DNA of 64,000 bases, from contig JAFPVJ010000020.1 in NCBI GenBank assembly GCA_017400135.1, forward strand, positions 33,729-97,728, given 5' to 3'. This document shows positions 9,375 to 17,994 of this stretch, one piece after another; the stretch's first letter is position 1; every line of letters begins with the position of its first letter. Source of the DNA: Bacteroidales bacterium (GTDB taxonomy: Bacteria > Bacteroidota > Bacteroidia > Bacteroidales > UBA932). The notes beneath the pieces are model-generated. The model searched no databases and was not told the origin of the DNA. It was given only the letters and a program-made list of their open reading frames with translations. A program made the translations under genes and the position numbers.

Positions 9375-9892
9375 TTCTCCCTGTTAGTTTCAATGGTGCT
9401 GAAGGTCATCTTGTAGCTCAATTCCTCGCAGTCGAGGATGAAGGGGAAGACGAACTCACCACTCTGGAACACGGCGATGGTCTCGCCGGTCGAGAGTTTG
9501 AGGGCGTGCGGCACGGCCACCTCGTCATATACGCAGGCGACCTTGCCGGACGGAAGCGTGAAACCGTACTGGTCGCACGGGATCTCGCCGTTGGTGATTT
9601 CGAGGAAGGAGATCTTGCCGCCGACCACATAGAGTTTCAGGGCGAATCCTCCGAAGAAGTCGTAATAGGGGATCAGGTTCGTGCCCGAAGGATTCTTGGG
9701 GCTATATTGCATGAACTCCCTGAGTCCGTAGGTAAACTCATAGTCGGTATCTATGCCGTTGGACCGGAAGGATTCTTCCGACGGGGCGACTTCCTGACCG
9801 ACGCGCAAGGCGGTGATGTCGCAGGAGTTCGTCACGAACAGGAACGGCAGGAGGACCAAAAGTGATATGATAGATTTTCTCATAACGTTCAT
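9371..9892 (-). CDS. Small SusC/D-associated lipoprotein, cassette A
   Basis: 173 aa, or 170 aa if translation begins at the ATG at 9881-9883 (MRKSIISLL). The signal peptide ends VTNSC, a lipobox-like site. It is the counterpart of the protein at 3196-3684, with shared GEIPCDQYGFTLPSGKV-type and LDCEELSYKMTFS-type blocks. No enzyme motif is seen; the sequence suggests a small beta-barrel or beta-sandwich. It sits 9 nt after the SusD stop and overlaps the next gene by four bases. Function is unknown; the duplication of the whole cassette with this gene included argues that it is a working part of the uptake system. Confidence 0.72.
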   Translation of the reverse strand: MNVMRKSIISLLVLLPFLFVTNSCDITALRVGQEVAPSEESFRSNGIDTDYEFTYGLREFMQYSPKNPSGTNLIPYYDFFGGFALKLYVVGGKISFLEITNGEIPCDQYGFTLPSGKVACVYDEVAVPHALKLSTGETIAVFQSGEFVFPFILDCEELSYKMTFSTIETNREK

Positions 9893-9901
9893 CCTGTTAA
9901 G

Positions 9902-11422
9902 TTATCGCTTGAGGTTGGGGTTCAGGCGGACCTGCTCTGCCGGATAAGGAAGGAGAAGGTCGTCCTCTTCGTAGGCACCGGTCATCGCCGGACCCTTGTA
10001 GCCGATCAGGTCAACTACCTGGCCGCTGGCGAAGTCGAAGGCTTTACGGGTGCGGATCATATTGAACCAGTTCTCGCCGTCAAAGGCCTGTTCCCAGATG
10101 CGCTCTTTGAAGACCTGCTCGAAGGTAATGGAAGCGGGCTTGTTCTCGGTAGGCATCGCACGGCGGCGGACCTGCCAGTAGGCATCGACAGCCGCTGCGT
10201 CGGAGGTGGATCCGCCGGCGCAGGCCGCTTCGGCCAGCGTGAGGAGGACATCGGTGTATCGGATCAGCGGGAAGTTCTTGCCGGACTTGCCGTCATTGAC
10301 CGCATCCTCATCCCAATACTTGTAGAGTGCTGGCGGGAAGGTATGGGTCACACTTCCGTCCAGGGAGACCTGGCTGGTGAAATAGAAAGCGTGGTTCTCG
10401 ATCCGTTTGTCGCCGGTGGCGTAGGAGTTGTAAAGTGCTGAGCAAGGCAACCAGCCGCCTCCGGGACGGGTGGCGTCATACATAGAGATGTAAGGCTGCA
10501 GGGTCAGGCCGCCGGGGCGGGGGACACCGACCATATGGAGAGGATTGTGGAACTGATCCTTCATGCATTGAACGCTGAATACGTATTCCGCTCCGTTGGT
10601 GTCATAACCCTTGCGGGCCGCGTCATAGGTGGAGAAGAGGTAGAAAATACCGCTGTTCACCACCTCAAGAGCCTTGTCGTAGGCTTTCTTATAAGCACTC
10701 TGGTCCTGGACAGGATAGCCGGCCTGGGTCAGGTACATCTTGGCCAACAGGGCCTTGGCGGCACCCTTGGAAACGCGTCCGCTCTCTTCGTGCCAGGAAA
10801 CTCCAGCGCTTTCCAACAGACGCTCGGCGGTTTCAAGGTCGCTGACAACCTGGCCGAGGACTTCGGCTTCGGAGCTCAGAGGCATCTGGGCATCGTTGAA
10901 TCCGGTGGTAGGCTTGGTCTTGAGCGGCACGGGACCGTAGTAACGGACCAGATATCCGAGATAGAGGCCGCGCAGGAAGTACATCTCACCGAGATAGCGG
11001 TCATGGCTGGACTGGGTGATGTCAATGTCCTCCTTGGTCTCCAGGATGTCGATCATCGTGTTGACGTTGTTGAGGCTTTCGTAAAGCGTGCCCCAGGGAG
11101 CAGCCGCAAGACCATTGTTCGCGGAGATGCTGCAATTGAGGATCTCGGAAAGGTCTGCGAAGGAGTTGGCGGTACGCTCGACGTAACCACACATGAATTC
11201 GGTCAGGACGACCACTTCGGCACCGCCGATGCCCGTACTGTTCAGCAGCATACGATAGCCATAATAGGCACCGTTGGCGCCCATCTGGACTTGCTCCTCA
11301 TTGGAGTAGAAATTACCGGGCTGCTCGAAGGTCTTGGGCTCCTCCTTCAAGAAGTTTGTACAAGATACAGTCAGAACCAATGCGGCTGCGACTGTCATGA
11401 TTTCATAAAAATATCTTTTCAT
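9902..11422 (-). CDS. SusD/RagB-family glycan-binding lipoprotein, cassette A
   Basis: 506 aa from the ATG at 11420-11422 (MKRYFYEIMTV); a TTG nine bases upstream is less likely. A lipoprotein signal ends LTVSC. SusD landmarks: FLKEEPKTFEQ after the Cys, LGEMYFLRGLYLGYLVRYYGP, RYTDVLLTLAEAACAGG and RIWEQAFDGENWFNMIRTRKAF. It pairs with the SusC at 11436-14516 and resembles the SusD of cassette B most closely in the C-terminal half. Role: surface-exposed binding of the oligosaccharide before transfer into SusC. The specific glycan is not determinable. Confidence 0.95.
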   Translation of the reverse strand: MKRYFYEIMTVAAALVLTVSCTNFLKEEPKTFEQPGNFYSNEEQVQMGANGAYYGYRMLLNSTGIGGAEVVVLTEFMCGYVERTANSFADLSEILNCSISANNGLAAAPWGTLYESLNNVNTMIDILETKEDIDITQSSHDRYLGEMYFLRGLYLGYLVRYYGPVPLKTKPTTGFNDAQMPLSSEAEVLGQVVSDLETAERLLESAGVSWHEESGRVSKGAAKALLAKMYLTQAGYPVQDQSAYKKAYDKALEVVNSGIFYLFSTYDAARKGYDTNGAEYVFSVQCMKDQFHNPLHMVGVPRPGGLTLQPYISMYDATRPGGGWLPCSALYNSYATGDKRIENHAFYFTSQVSLDGSVTHTFPPALYKYWDEDAVNDGKSGKNFPLIRYTDVLLTLAEAACAGGSTSDAAAVDAYWQVRRRAMPTENKPASITFEQVFKERIWEQAFDGENWFNMIRTRKAFDFASGQVVDLIGYKGPAMTGAYEEDDLLLPYPAEQVRLNPNLKR

Positions 11423-11435
11423 CGCGCTCAAAGGT

Positions 11436-14400
11436 TTAGAAAGTAAGTTTCAAAGTGCCGGAAACCGTCATCGGACGCGGATATGTGCTGCCCACGACGC
11501 CAACTTGGTTGCCCCAGGTCGAGTCCTCGGGATCGAGGGCCGGGATGCCGGTGAGAGTATAGACGTTCTCAGCGAGGATACCGACTGCGATGCCGCGGAA
11601 GAAGCGGACATCCTTGAATACGTCGCGCTTGAGGTCGTAGCTGAGAGAGATGTTGCGGAGCTTCAGGTAGTCGCCCTTGTATACCTTGGAATCGTCATAC
11701 AGTCCGTTCCAAGGCCAAGGGGACGCAGATGTCCGGTTAGCAGGAATCAGAGAATTCTGATTATTGGGCGTCCAGGCCCACTCGCCGTTGACGTGGATGT
11801 TATCCGTTACGATGTACTGGGTGTCCCAGCGGGGACAGTAGGTGTAGAAGCCCGTCTTGGCGAGCAGGTCTACCATCAGGGTGAGGCCTTTCCAATAGAA
11901 AGTGTTCACGAGCGTGAATTCGTGACGGGGCGTCGTGCGGCCGATGACATAACGGTCATTGTCGTCGTAAGCGCCGTTCTTGTCCACATCCACTAGTTTC
12001 ATGTCGCCGGGCTTGTAGCCGTAAGCTAGGGCCTCGTCGATTTCATCAAGCTGCCAGATACCGTCGTTCTTATAGACCCACAGCGAGTTCCACTCGCCGC
12101 CCTGTTCGGAGAGAACGGGGCTGAGGGAGTTGAAGATGCGGTCGCCGTTGATATCGACAGCCCTCGTGATGTTCTGGCCATAAATGAAGTCGAGATCCCA
12201 TTTGAAATCCGGCTTGTCAATGACATGCGCGTTGAGAGTGACCTCCATACCGCGGTTGCGCAGCAATCCGAGGTTGGTCCAGGTGGTGGAAAAACCCGAG
12301 GTATTCGGGACCTGCTTCTGGTACAGGAGGTTCCGGGTATCCCTCTGGTAGAAATCCGCGATGAGGTTGATCCGGCCTTTCCACAGACTGAGGTCAAAAC
12401 CAAGGTCGATCTGCTTACTGGTCTCCCATTTGAGGTCTTTGTTGCCGGGCTCGCTGTTGGTCGCTGCCGCTTCCGTCGTCTTGTTGAAGATCATGCTGCC
12501 GGTGACGTTCAGACGGTCGAAGGTGCGGTAACTGGGAATGGAGGCGTTACCTACCGTTCCGTAGCTGGCGCGCAGTTTGAACAGGTCGACGGTACCCTTG
12601 ATAGGCTCGAACCATGGCTCTTCGGAGACGATCCAACCAAGGGAGACGGACGGGAAGATACCGTACTTGTTGTTGTCACCGAAGTTGGAGGCACCGTCCG
12701 CGCGGACGGTCGCACCGAGCAGGTACTTGCCGTCCCAGACGAGGTTGGTACGGAAATAGACGGAATGCATCGTCTGCTTGTCGTAGCCGGACGAAGGATC
12801 GTCGATGATGGTACCGGCGTTCAGTTTGTAATATTCGTACTGGTTGTCGGAGAAATTGGTCGTGCCGCCGTACGAACTCTCGGAATGCAGATAGTAGAAG
12901 GAAGTACCCAGGACCGTGGTGGTCTTGAGTTTTCCAAATGTCTTGTCGTAAGTGAGGTAATCCTCATTGGCCCAGCGGAAGGTGTCGGAATTGCTGATGT
13001 TGGCAAAACCGCCGTTGGCGATCGTCGCACCCTCGATGCCGCCCGGAGCGGACTGACCGAAGGTATAGAAATTGGCCTGATAGTCGCCCTTCACGGTCAG
13101 GGTCAGTCCGGGAAGCAGGTGCACGTCGGCGAGTCCGTTGAGGACCAGCTGCTGGTCCTTCTGGCGGTGGACCGCCTGGTCCAGCATGGCGTTGTAGTCA
13201 TAGCTGCTGGCCATCGTGAGGTGGTCGCCGTTGATGCCGTAGCTGCCATCCGGATAGCGATAAGGGATAAACGGGGCGATATTGTCGAACACCGTATGGT
13301 AGATCGAACCATCGATCATGATATCGTTGCGCATCTCATTGCGGGCGCTGAAATTGGCGCCGAAACGCACGTCCAGCCACTTGTTGATCTTGGAGGAGAA
13401 ATTGAGGGCCGCATTGAGCCGGCGGGCGTCGGTGTTGCGGATGATGCCCTCCATCGACTTGTATCCCACGGAAGCATAGACCGTATTCCTTTCGGTAGCC
13501 CTTGAGAAGGCGACGTTCTGGTCGTAACTCACACCGTTCTGGTAGTAGGCCTTCATCCAGTCGGTCTGATATTTCGGATGGGGGATCAGAAGTCCGGCCG
13601 CGTCCGTCGCATAACTGCCGTCGGCGTTTTTCTCATAGTCGAAGAGCTTCTCGTAAGGCGTGGTGAAATACGGAGCGAAGACGGTGCCGGAGTAGGCATA
13701 CGCATCGCGGAGAACGTTGAGATAGACTTGAGGGTCCATCGATTTGTAGGTCCGGTTCAAAGAGCTGACTCCAATCGAGCCGGAATAGCTGATGACACCG
13801 TCACCGCTGCCCTTGCCGCTCTTGGTGGTGACCAGCACGACGCCGTTGGCGCCTTTTGCACCGTACATTGCCGTTGCGGCGGCATCCTTGAGAACGTCGA
13901 TGGACTCGATGTCGTTGGGGTTGATCAGGTTGATGTCTACGTCAACGACGCCGTCCACGACATAAAGCGGGGAAGAGCTGGCGTTGACAGAACCCTTTCC
14001 TCGGATGTAGACCGTATTGGTGCCGCCCGGACGTCCGGATGTGGTGTACATGGTGTAACCGGCGACCTTACCCGCAAGGGCCTGGGTCACGTTGAAGGCG
14101 GAAGCCCTTTCTACCAGCTTCTCAGAGCTGACGGAGGATACGGACGAGGAGAGTTCCCGGCGGATGATGGTACCGTAACCAATGGCCACGGCTTCATCCA
14201 GGAAATTCTGACTGTCCGTCATTTGGACTTCGTAACGGCTCCTGCCGTCCAGCGGGATCCTCAGGTCCTCCATTCCCATCATCTGGAAAAGGAGGGCGGG
14301 CGCCTTGGCAGGGACCGACAACGAAAAGTTGCCGTCACTGTCCGTCATCGTGGAGGCGTTGGTCCCCTCCGCTACGACGAAAGCGCCGGCAACCGGGCTG

Positions 14401-14516
14401 CCCGAGGGATCTGTCACGCGTCCCGTGACGGGCAGAACCTGTGCCATCATTGCGGCAGTCGGCAGGAATGCCGCGAGCAGCAATGAAGCGATTCGTAATA
14501 AAATCCTAGGTTTCAT
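11436..14516 (-). CDS. SusC/RagA TonB-linked outer-membrane transporter, cassette A
   Basis: 1026 aa from the ATG at 14514-14516 (MKPRILLRIAS). The frame extends 22 codons further to a TTG, but that extension has no signal-peptide character and overlaps the promoter-like element at 14570-14577. A signal peptide ending MMAQ precedes the carboxypeptidase-D-like domain (VTGRVTDPSGSPVAGAFVV), the plug with SSPLYVVDGVVDVDINLINP and LKDAAATAMYGAKGANGVVL, and a barrel ending SGTLKLTF. It is the first gene of the nine-gene minus-strand unit. It is paralogous to the SusC at 5211-8315, consistent with duplication of the whole cassette. Confidence 0.95.
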   Translation of the reverse strand: MKPRILLRIASLLLAAFLPTAAMMAQVLPVTGRVTDPSGSPVAGAFVVAEGTNASTMTDSDGNFSLSVPAKAPALLFQMMGMEDLRIPLDGRSRYEVQMTDSQNFLDEAVAIGYGTIIRRELSSSVSSVSSEKLVERASAFNVTQALAGKVAGYTMYTTSGRPGGTNTVYIRGKGSVNASSSPLYVVDGVVDVDINLINPNDIESIDVLKDAAATAMYGAKGANGVVLVTTKSGKGSGDGVISYSGSIGVSSLNRTYKSMDPQVYLNVLRDAYAYSGTVFAPYFTTPYEKLFDYEKNADGSYATDAAGLLIPHPKYQTDWMKAYYQNGVSYDQNVAFSRATERNTVYASVGYKSMEGIIRNTDARRLNAALNFSSKINKWLDVRFGANFSARNEMRNDIMIDGSIYHTVFDNIAPFIPYRYPDGSYGINGDHLTMASSYDYNAMLDQAVHRQKDQQLVLNGLADVHLLPGLTLTVKGDYQANFYTFGQSAPGGIEGATIANGGFANISNSDTFRWANEDYLTYDKTFGKLKTTTVLGTSFYYLHSESSYGGTTNFSDNQYEYYKLNAGTIIDDPSSGYDKQTMHSVYFRTNLVWDGKYLLGATVRADGASNFGDNNKYGIFPSVSLGWIVSEEPWFEPIKGTVDLFKLRASYGTVGNASIPSYRTFDRLNVTGSMIFNKTTEAAATNSEPGNKDLKWETSKQIDLGFDLSLWKGRINLIADFYQRDTRNLLYQKQVPNTSGFSTTWTNLGLLRNRGMEVTLNAHVIDKPDFKWDLDFIYGQNITRAVDINGDRIFNSLSPVLSEQGGEWNSLWVYKNDGIWQLDEIDEALAYGYKPGDMKLVDVDKNGAYDDNDRYVIGRTTPRHEFTLVNTFYWKGLTLMVDLLAKTGFYTYCPRWDTQYIVTDNIHVNGEWAWTPNNQNSLIPANRTSASPWPWNGLYDDSKVYKGDYLKLRNISLSYDLKRDVFKDVRFFRGIAVGILAENVYTLTGIPALDPEDSTWGNQVGVVGSTYPRPMTVSGTLKLTF

Positions 14517-14569
14517 TAAAAGAGTATTGAAGTTTGTTAGAAATTGTGTCAGTGTACAATTATACGGAA

Positions 14570-14577
14570 CAAAAATA
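14570..14577 (-). promoter_or_regulatory. Bacteroidetes -7 element for the tandem SusC/D operon
   Basis: Minus strand reads TATTTTTG, matching TAnnTTTG. The predicted transcript would start near 14563, giving a leader of about 47 nt before the ATG at 14516. No clear -33 TTTG is seen at the usual distance, as expected for an activator-dependent promoter such as one controlled by an HTCS. Confidence 0.5.
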
Positions 14578-14600
14578 GCCAATATAAAATAGGGGAAGGT

Positions 14601-14623
14601 GTACTATTCTTTGTAAATAGTAT
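14601..14623. promoter_or_regulatory. Inverted repeat upstream of the SusC/D promoter, possible operator
   Basis: GTACTATT at 14601-14608 and AATAGTAT at 14616-14623 form an 8-bp imperfect inverted repeat (one mismatch) centred about 35-42 bp upstream of the -7 element. It has no T-run, so it is not an obvious terminator for the serine hydrolase gene. A binding site for an AraC-type output domain is plausible but unproven. Confidence 0.35.
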
Positions 14624-14653
14624 ACTCTTTTCGGAGTGTCGTTTTTCGATTGA

Positions 14654-15700
14654 TCAGAGGGCCGGCAGCAGATGTTTCCAGATCAGGTAGAGTTCTTCAG
14701 GCATGTTGTCGCATTGAGCCGTAGTGACGATGACGGCATCCTGGTCCGGCAGGACGAGGATGTACTGGCCGGCGGCACCGTCGGCACGGAAACCTCCGCG
14801 GGTGCAGCGCCACATCTGGTAGCCGTAGCCCTGGAGCCAGTCGTTGGTCTCCTTCTCCATTCCGCGTTCCTCGACTTGGATGCTCGTCAAGCCGGCGGGC
14901 GCAGAATCGACCTGGCGGGCGCTCATCTCGCGAACCCAGTCCGCAGGAATGACCTGCCTGCCGGCAAATTTGCCTCCCTGAAGCAGGCAGAGGCCCATCC
15001 GCGCCATGTCTTCCGCCCGCAGATACAGGCCCCAGCCGCCGCAGTTGACGCCGGCGGGACTTTCCTGCCAGTAGGGTTTCGCAATGCCCAGGGGCTTCCA
15101 GAGCCGGGGTCCCAGATAGTCTACGACCTTTTGCCCGCTGACTTTCTGTACGGCTGCCGACAGCAGATAGGTGCCCAGGCTGTTGTAACAGTAGCAGGTG
15201 CCGGGCTCGTAGGGGAGGGGCCACTCCAGGAAGGTGCGGATCCAATCCTTGTTGGAACCTTTGGCGCCCCAGACTGCATTAGTCGGGTCCGTGCCGTGGC
15301 CGCTGTTCATGGTCAGCAGGTGGCGGACGGTCATTCGCTTCAGGGTGTCGGATGCATTTTCGGGGACTTCGTCGGGGAACAGATCGACGATGCGGTCGTC
15401 CAGGTGCAGGAGTCCTTCGCTGATGGCGAATCCGACGGCGGTCGAGGTGAAGGTCTTGCTGACGGACATCATGAAGTGGGCGGTGTCGGGGGCGAAGAAC
15501 TTCTCTTCCAGGACTTTCCCGTGCTGGAGGACCAGGACGGAATGGATCTCTTCGTTGCGCTCGGCGACCTCCCGGAGGTATTCCGCGAAAGCCTGGTCGA
15601 GGGCCGGGGATGCCTTGCCCCGGGGCAGCGGGCGATCCGGGCGGGCGGTGCAGGACAGGACCAGCAGGGCTGCAAGGATGGTCAATAGGATGTTTCTCAT
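14654..15700 (-). CDS. Serine hydrolase lipoprotein, beta-lactamase class C / esterase fold
   Basis: 348 aa with a lipoprotein signal (ALLVLSC, Cys17). The class C beta-lactamase-like catalytic set is visible: SxxK as Ser79-Val-Ser-Lys82 (MMSVSKTF), and a Tyr-Asn-Ser motif at 172-174 (CYCYNSLG). LTMNSGHG near residue 129 is the usual family landmark. These proteins act as esterases, D-aminopeptidases, or transesterases on small substrates in the periplasm; true beta-lactamase activity is uncommon in this branch. It begins 38 nt after recG and may be co-transcribed. Substrate unknown. Confidence 0.85.
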   Translation of the reverse strand: MRNILLTILAALLVLSCTARPDRPLPRGKASPALDQAFAEYLREVAERNEEIHSVLVLQHGKVLEEKFFAPDTAHFMMSVSKTFTSTAVGFAISEGLLHLDDRIVDLFPDEVPENASDTLKRMTVRHLLTMNSGHGTDPTNAVWGAKGSNKDWIRTFLEWPLPYEPGTCYCYNSLGTYLLSAAVQKVSGQKVVDYLGPRLWKPLGIAKPYWQESPAGVNCGGWGLYLRAEDMARMGLCLLQGGKFAGRQVIPADWVREMSARQVDSAPAGLTSIQVEERGMEKETNDWLQGYGYQMWRCTRGGFRADGAAGQYILVLPDQDAVIVTTAQCDNMPEELYLIWKHLLPAL

Positions 15701-15738
15701 TTCGGTTATCGTTAGTGTGTGGTAATCGGGGTTCGGGA

Positions 15739-17925
15739 TCAGGAAATCTTGCTGAAGTCCTTGATCTCGTATTTGTCTTTCCGCAGTTCTTCGCGCAGGG
15801 GGGCGTTGACCGGTTGCTCCAGGGTCGGGTCGGCGGTCAGCACCTTCTCGGCATAGCGGCGGGCTTCGCCGAGCAGGACGCCGTCCTTGGCGAGGGAGGC
15901 GATGTTGAGGGCGACGGGCAGGCCGCTCTGCTGGGTGCCTTCCAGGTCACCGGGGCCGCGCATCCTGAGATCCGCTTCGGCTAGTTCGAAGCCGTCTTCG
16001 GTGGAGCAGAGCAGGTCGATGCGTTTCTGCGATTCCTTGGAGACCTTGATGTCCCTGACGAGAATGCAGTAGGACTGCTCGGCGCCGCGGCCGACTCTTC
16101 CGCGCAGCTGGTGCAGCTGGGAAAGACCGAAGCGTTCGGCGCTTTCGATGACCATCACGGAGGCGTTGGGTACGTCCACTCCGACCTCGATGACGGTGGT
16201 GGAAACGAGGATGTTGGCGCGGCCGGAGGCGAAGGCGTCCATGTTGAAGCTCTTTTCGTCGGGGGTCTGCTGCCCGTGGACGATGGCGACCTTGTAGGGT
16301 GGGAAGGGGAAGTTGCGGACGATGTCCTCATAGCCTTCCTGGAGGTTTTTGAGGTCCATTTTTTCGCTTTCGAAGATGAGGGGGTAGACGACGAAGACCT
16401 GGCGGCCTTTGTCGATTTCGGCTTTCATGAAGCGGTAGAGGTGGGCGCGTTTGCCTTGGCCGATCTGGAGGGTTTGGATGGGTTTGCGGCCGGGGGGCAT
16501 TTCGTCGATGACGGAGACGTCGAGGTCGCCGTAGACGGTCATGGCTAGGGTCCGGGGTATCGGTGTGGCGGTCATCACGAGCACGTGCGGAGGAATATTC
16601 GGGCCTTTGGCCCAAAGACGTGCGCGCTGTTCGACGCCGAAGCGGTGCTGTTCATCTATGACGGCCAGCCCCAGGGCTTTGAACTGCACAATGTCTTCCA
16701 GGAGGGCGTGGGTGCCGACGATGATGCCGATGGAGCCGTCCTGAAGGCCGGCGTGGATCTCGCGGCGCTCGCGGACGGTGCTGCTGCCGGTGAGGAGGGC
16801 ACATTTGACGGTTGTGGGGCGCAGGTAGCGGCAGATGTTGGCGTAGTGTTGCTGGGCGAGGACTTCGGTGGGGGCCATCAGGCAGGCCTGGTAGCCGTTT
16901 CCGATAGCGATGAGGGCGCTGAGCACGGCCACCATTGTCTTGCCGGAACCGACGTCGCCTTGGAGCAGTCGGTTCATCTGGCGTCCGCTCATCAGGTCGC
17001 TGCGGATCTCCTTGATGACCCGCTTCTGGGCGCCGGTCAACTCGTAGGGGAGGGCGTTGAAACAGGCGTTGAAGTCGGGACCGACCTTGGGCATGGGGAT
17101 GCCGTTCTCGCCGCGGCTGCGGATGAATTTCTGCTTCAGCAGAGACAGCTGCAGGAAAAACAGCTCCTCGAACTTGAGACGGTAGGTGGCTTTGGCCAGG
17201 GCCTCCTGGCTTTCGGGGAAATGGATGTTCTGCAAGGCGTAGCGCAGGGGGTAGAGGCCCTTTTCGCGCAGGACGTAGTCGGGCAGGGTCTCCCGGATCT
17301 CGGGCAGGCATTTGGCCAGGGCGGCGGCCTGCAGACGGTTCATGACCTTGCCGGTGACGCCGCCGTTCTTGAGTTTTTCGGTGCTGGTATAGACGCCCGT
17401 GAGGGTGCCGACGCCGGCTTGCGCCTGTCCGGGCGCGGGGGCGGGATCGACTTCCGGGTGGACGATGTTCATGCGGCCGTTGTAGGCCACGGGTTTGCCG
17501 AAGAAGAGGAAGGTGAGGCCGGGTTTGAGACGGTCGAAGTTCCACTTGATGCCCTTGAAGAAGACCATTTCCATCTCGCCGGTGGCGTCGGCGACCCAGA
17601 CGCTGAGGCGCTTGACGGCGTTGAAGCGCAGGGGCTTGCCATTGGCGTCAGTGGGGACTTCGGGGGCGCCGGGACTGCTCTGCCAGAAAACGGATCCGGA
17701 TGGGCCGAAAAGAGTGACGCGGGTGACGCGGCCGAGGATCTGGACGTAGGCGAGGTCGGGGCGGACTTCGGCGATGCGCTGGAGGCTGCTGCGGTCGATG
17801 TAGCGGAAGGGATACAGGTGAATGAGGTCGGAGAGGGTCGCGACCTCCAGCTCGCTTTTCAGCAGCTGGGCCCGTTTCGGTCCCACTCCCGGCAGAAACT
17901 GTATGTCCGAACTCAGCGCATCCAT
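15739..17925 (-). CDS. recG: ATP-dependent DNA helicase RecG
   Basis: 728 aa from the ATG at 17923-17925 (MDALSSDIQFL); a longer TTG-initiated frame would run into the terminator-like hairpin. Domain order is that of RecG: N-terminal helix-hairpin-like FLPGVGPKRA, OB-fold wedge domain (residues about 60-170), then superfamily 2 helicase core with Walker A GDVGSGKTMVA and the DEQH box (VIDEQHRFGVEQR), motif VLVMTATPIPRTLA, and QLRGRVGRG in the second core domain. RecG remodels stalled replication forks and Holliday junctions in the cytoplasm. Length is near normal for the family. Confidence 0.97.
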   Translation of the reverse strand: MDALSSDIQFLPGVGPKRAQLLKSELEVATLSDLIHLYPFRYIDRSSLQRIAEVRPDLAYVQILGRVTRVTLFGPSGSVFWQSSPGAPEVPTDANGKPLRFNAVKRLSVWVADATGEMEMVFFKGIKWNFDRLKPGLTFLFFGKPVAYNGRMNIVHPEVDPAPAPGQAQAGVGTLTGVYTSTEKLKNGGVTGKVMNRLQAAALAKCLPEIRETLPDYVLREKGLYPLRYALQNIHFPESQEALAKATYRLKFEELFFLQLSLLKQKFIRSRGENGIPMPKVGPDFNACFNALPYELTGAQKRVIKEIRSDLMSGRQMNRLLQGDVGSGKTMVAVLSALIAIGNGYQACLMAPTEVLAQQHYANICRYLRPTTVKCALLTGSSTVRERREIHAGLQDGSIGIIVGTHALLEDIVQFKALGLAVIDEQHRFGVEQRARLWAKGPNIPPHVLVMTATPIPRTLAMTVYGDLDVSVIDEMPPGRKPIQTLQIGQGKRAHLYRFMKAEIDKGRQVFVVYPLIFESEKMDLKNLQEGYEDIVRNFPFPPYKVAIVHGQQTPDEKSFNMDAFASGRANILVSTTVIEVGVDVPNASVMVIESAERFGLSQLHQLRGRVGRGAEQSYCILVRDIKVSKESQKRIDLLCSTEDGFELAEADLRMRGPGDLEGTQQSGLPVALNIASLAKDGVLLGEARRYAEKVLTADPTLEQPVNAPLREELRKDKYEIKDFSKIS

Positions 17926-17941
17926 ACTCAACAAATATAAC

Positions 17942-17979
17942 AAAAAAAACAAGCCGGCGGTGAGCCGACTTGTTTTTTC
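17942..17979 (-). terminator. Intrinsic terminator of pckA
   Basis: Stem arms 17948-17958 and 17964-17974 (11 bp with one G-U pair) flanked by an A-run on one side and a T-run on the other, so it can work in both directions. On the minus strand it follows the pckA stop at 17995 by 16 nt and is followed by eight Ts. Confidence 0.85.
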
Positions 17980-17994
17980 TGATCAAGACAAAGA

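Larger units (their letters stand above)
2200..14516 (-). repeat. Tandem direct duplication of a four-gene SusC-SusD-lipoprotein-lipoprotein cassette
   Basis: Two cassettes in the same order and orientation: A at 14516-8352 and B at 8315-2200. Each has SusC, SusD, a roughly 170-aa lipoprotein and a roughly 330-aa lipoprotein with matching motif order. Protein-level divergence is substantial, so the duplication is old rather than an assembly artefact. Confidence 0.8.

Noticed and set aside
14517-14582. N-terminal extension of the cassette A SusC from a TTG
   Set aside because: It crosses the -7 element and lacks signal-peptide features; the ATG at 14516 fits much better.
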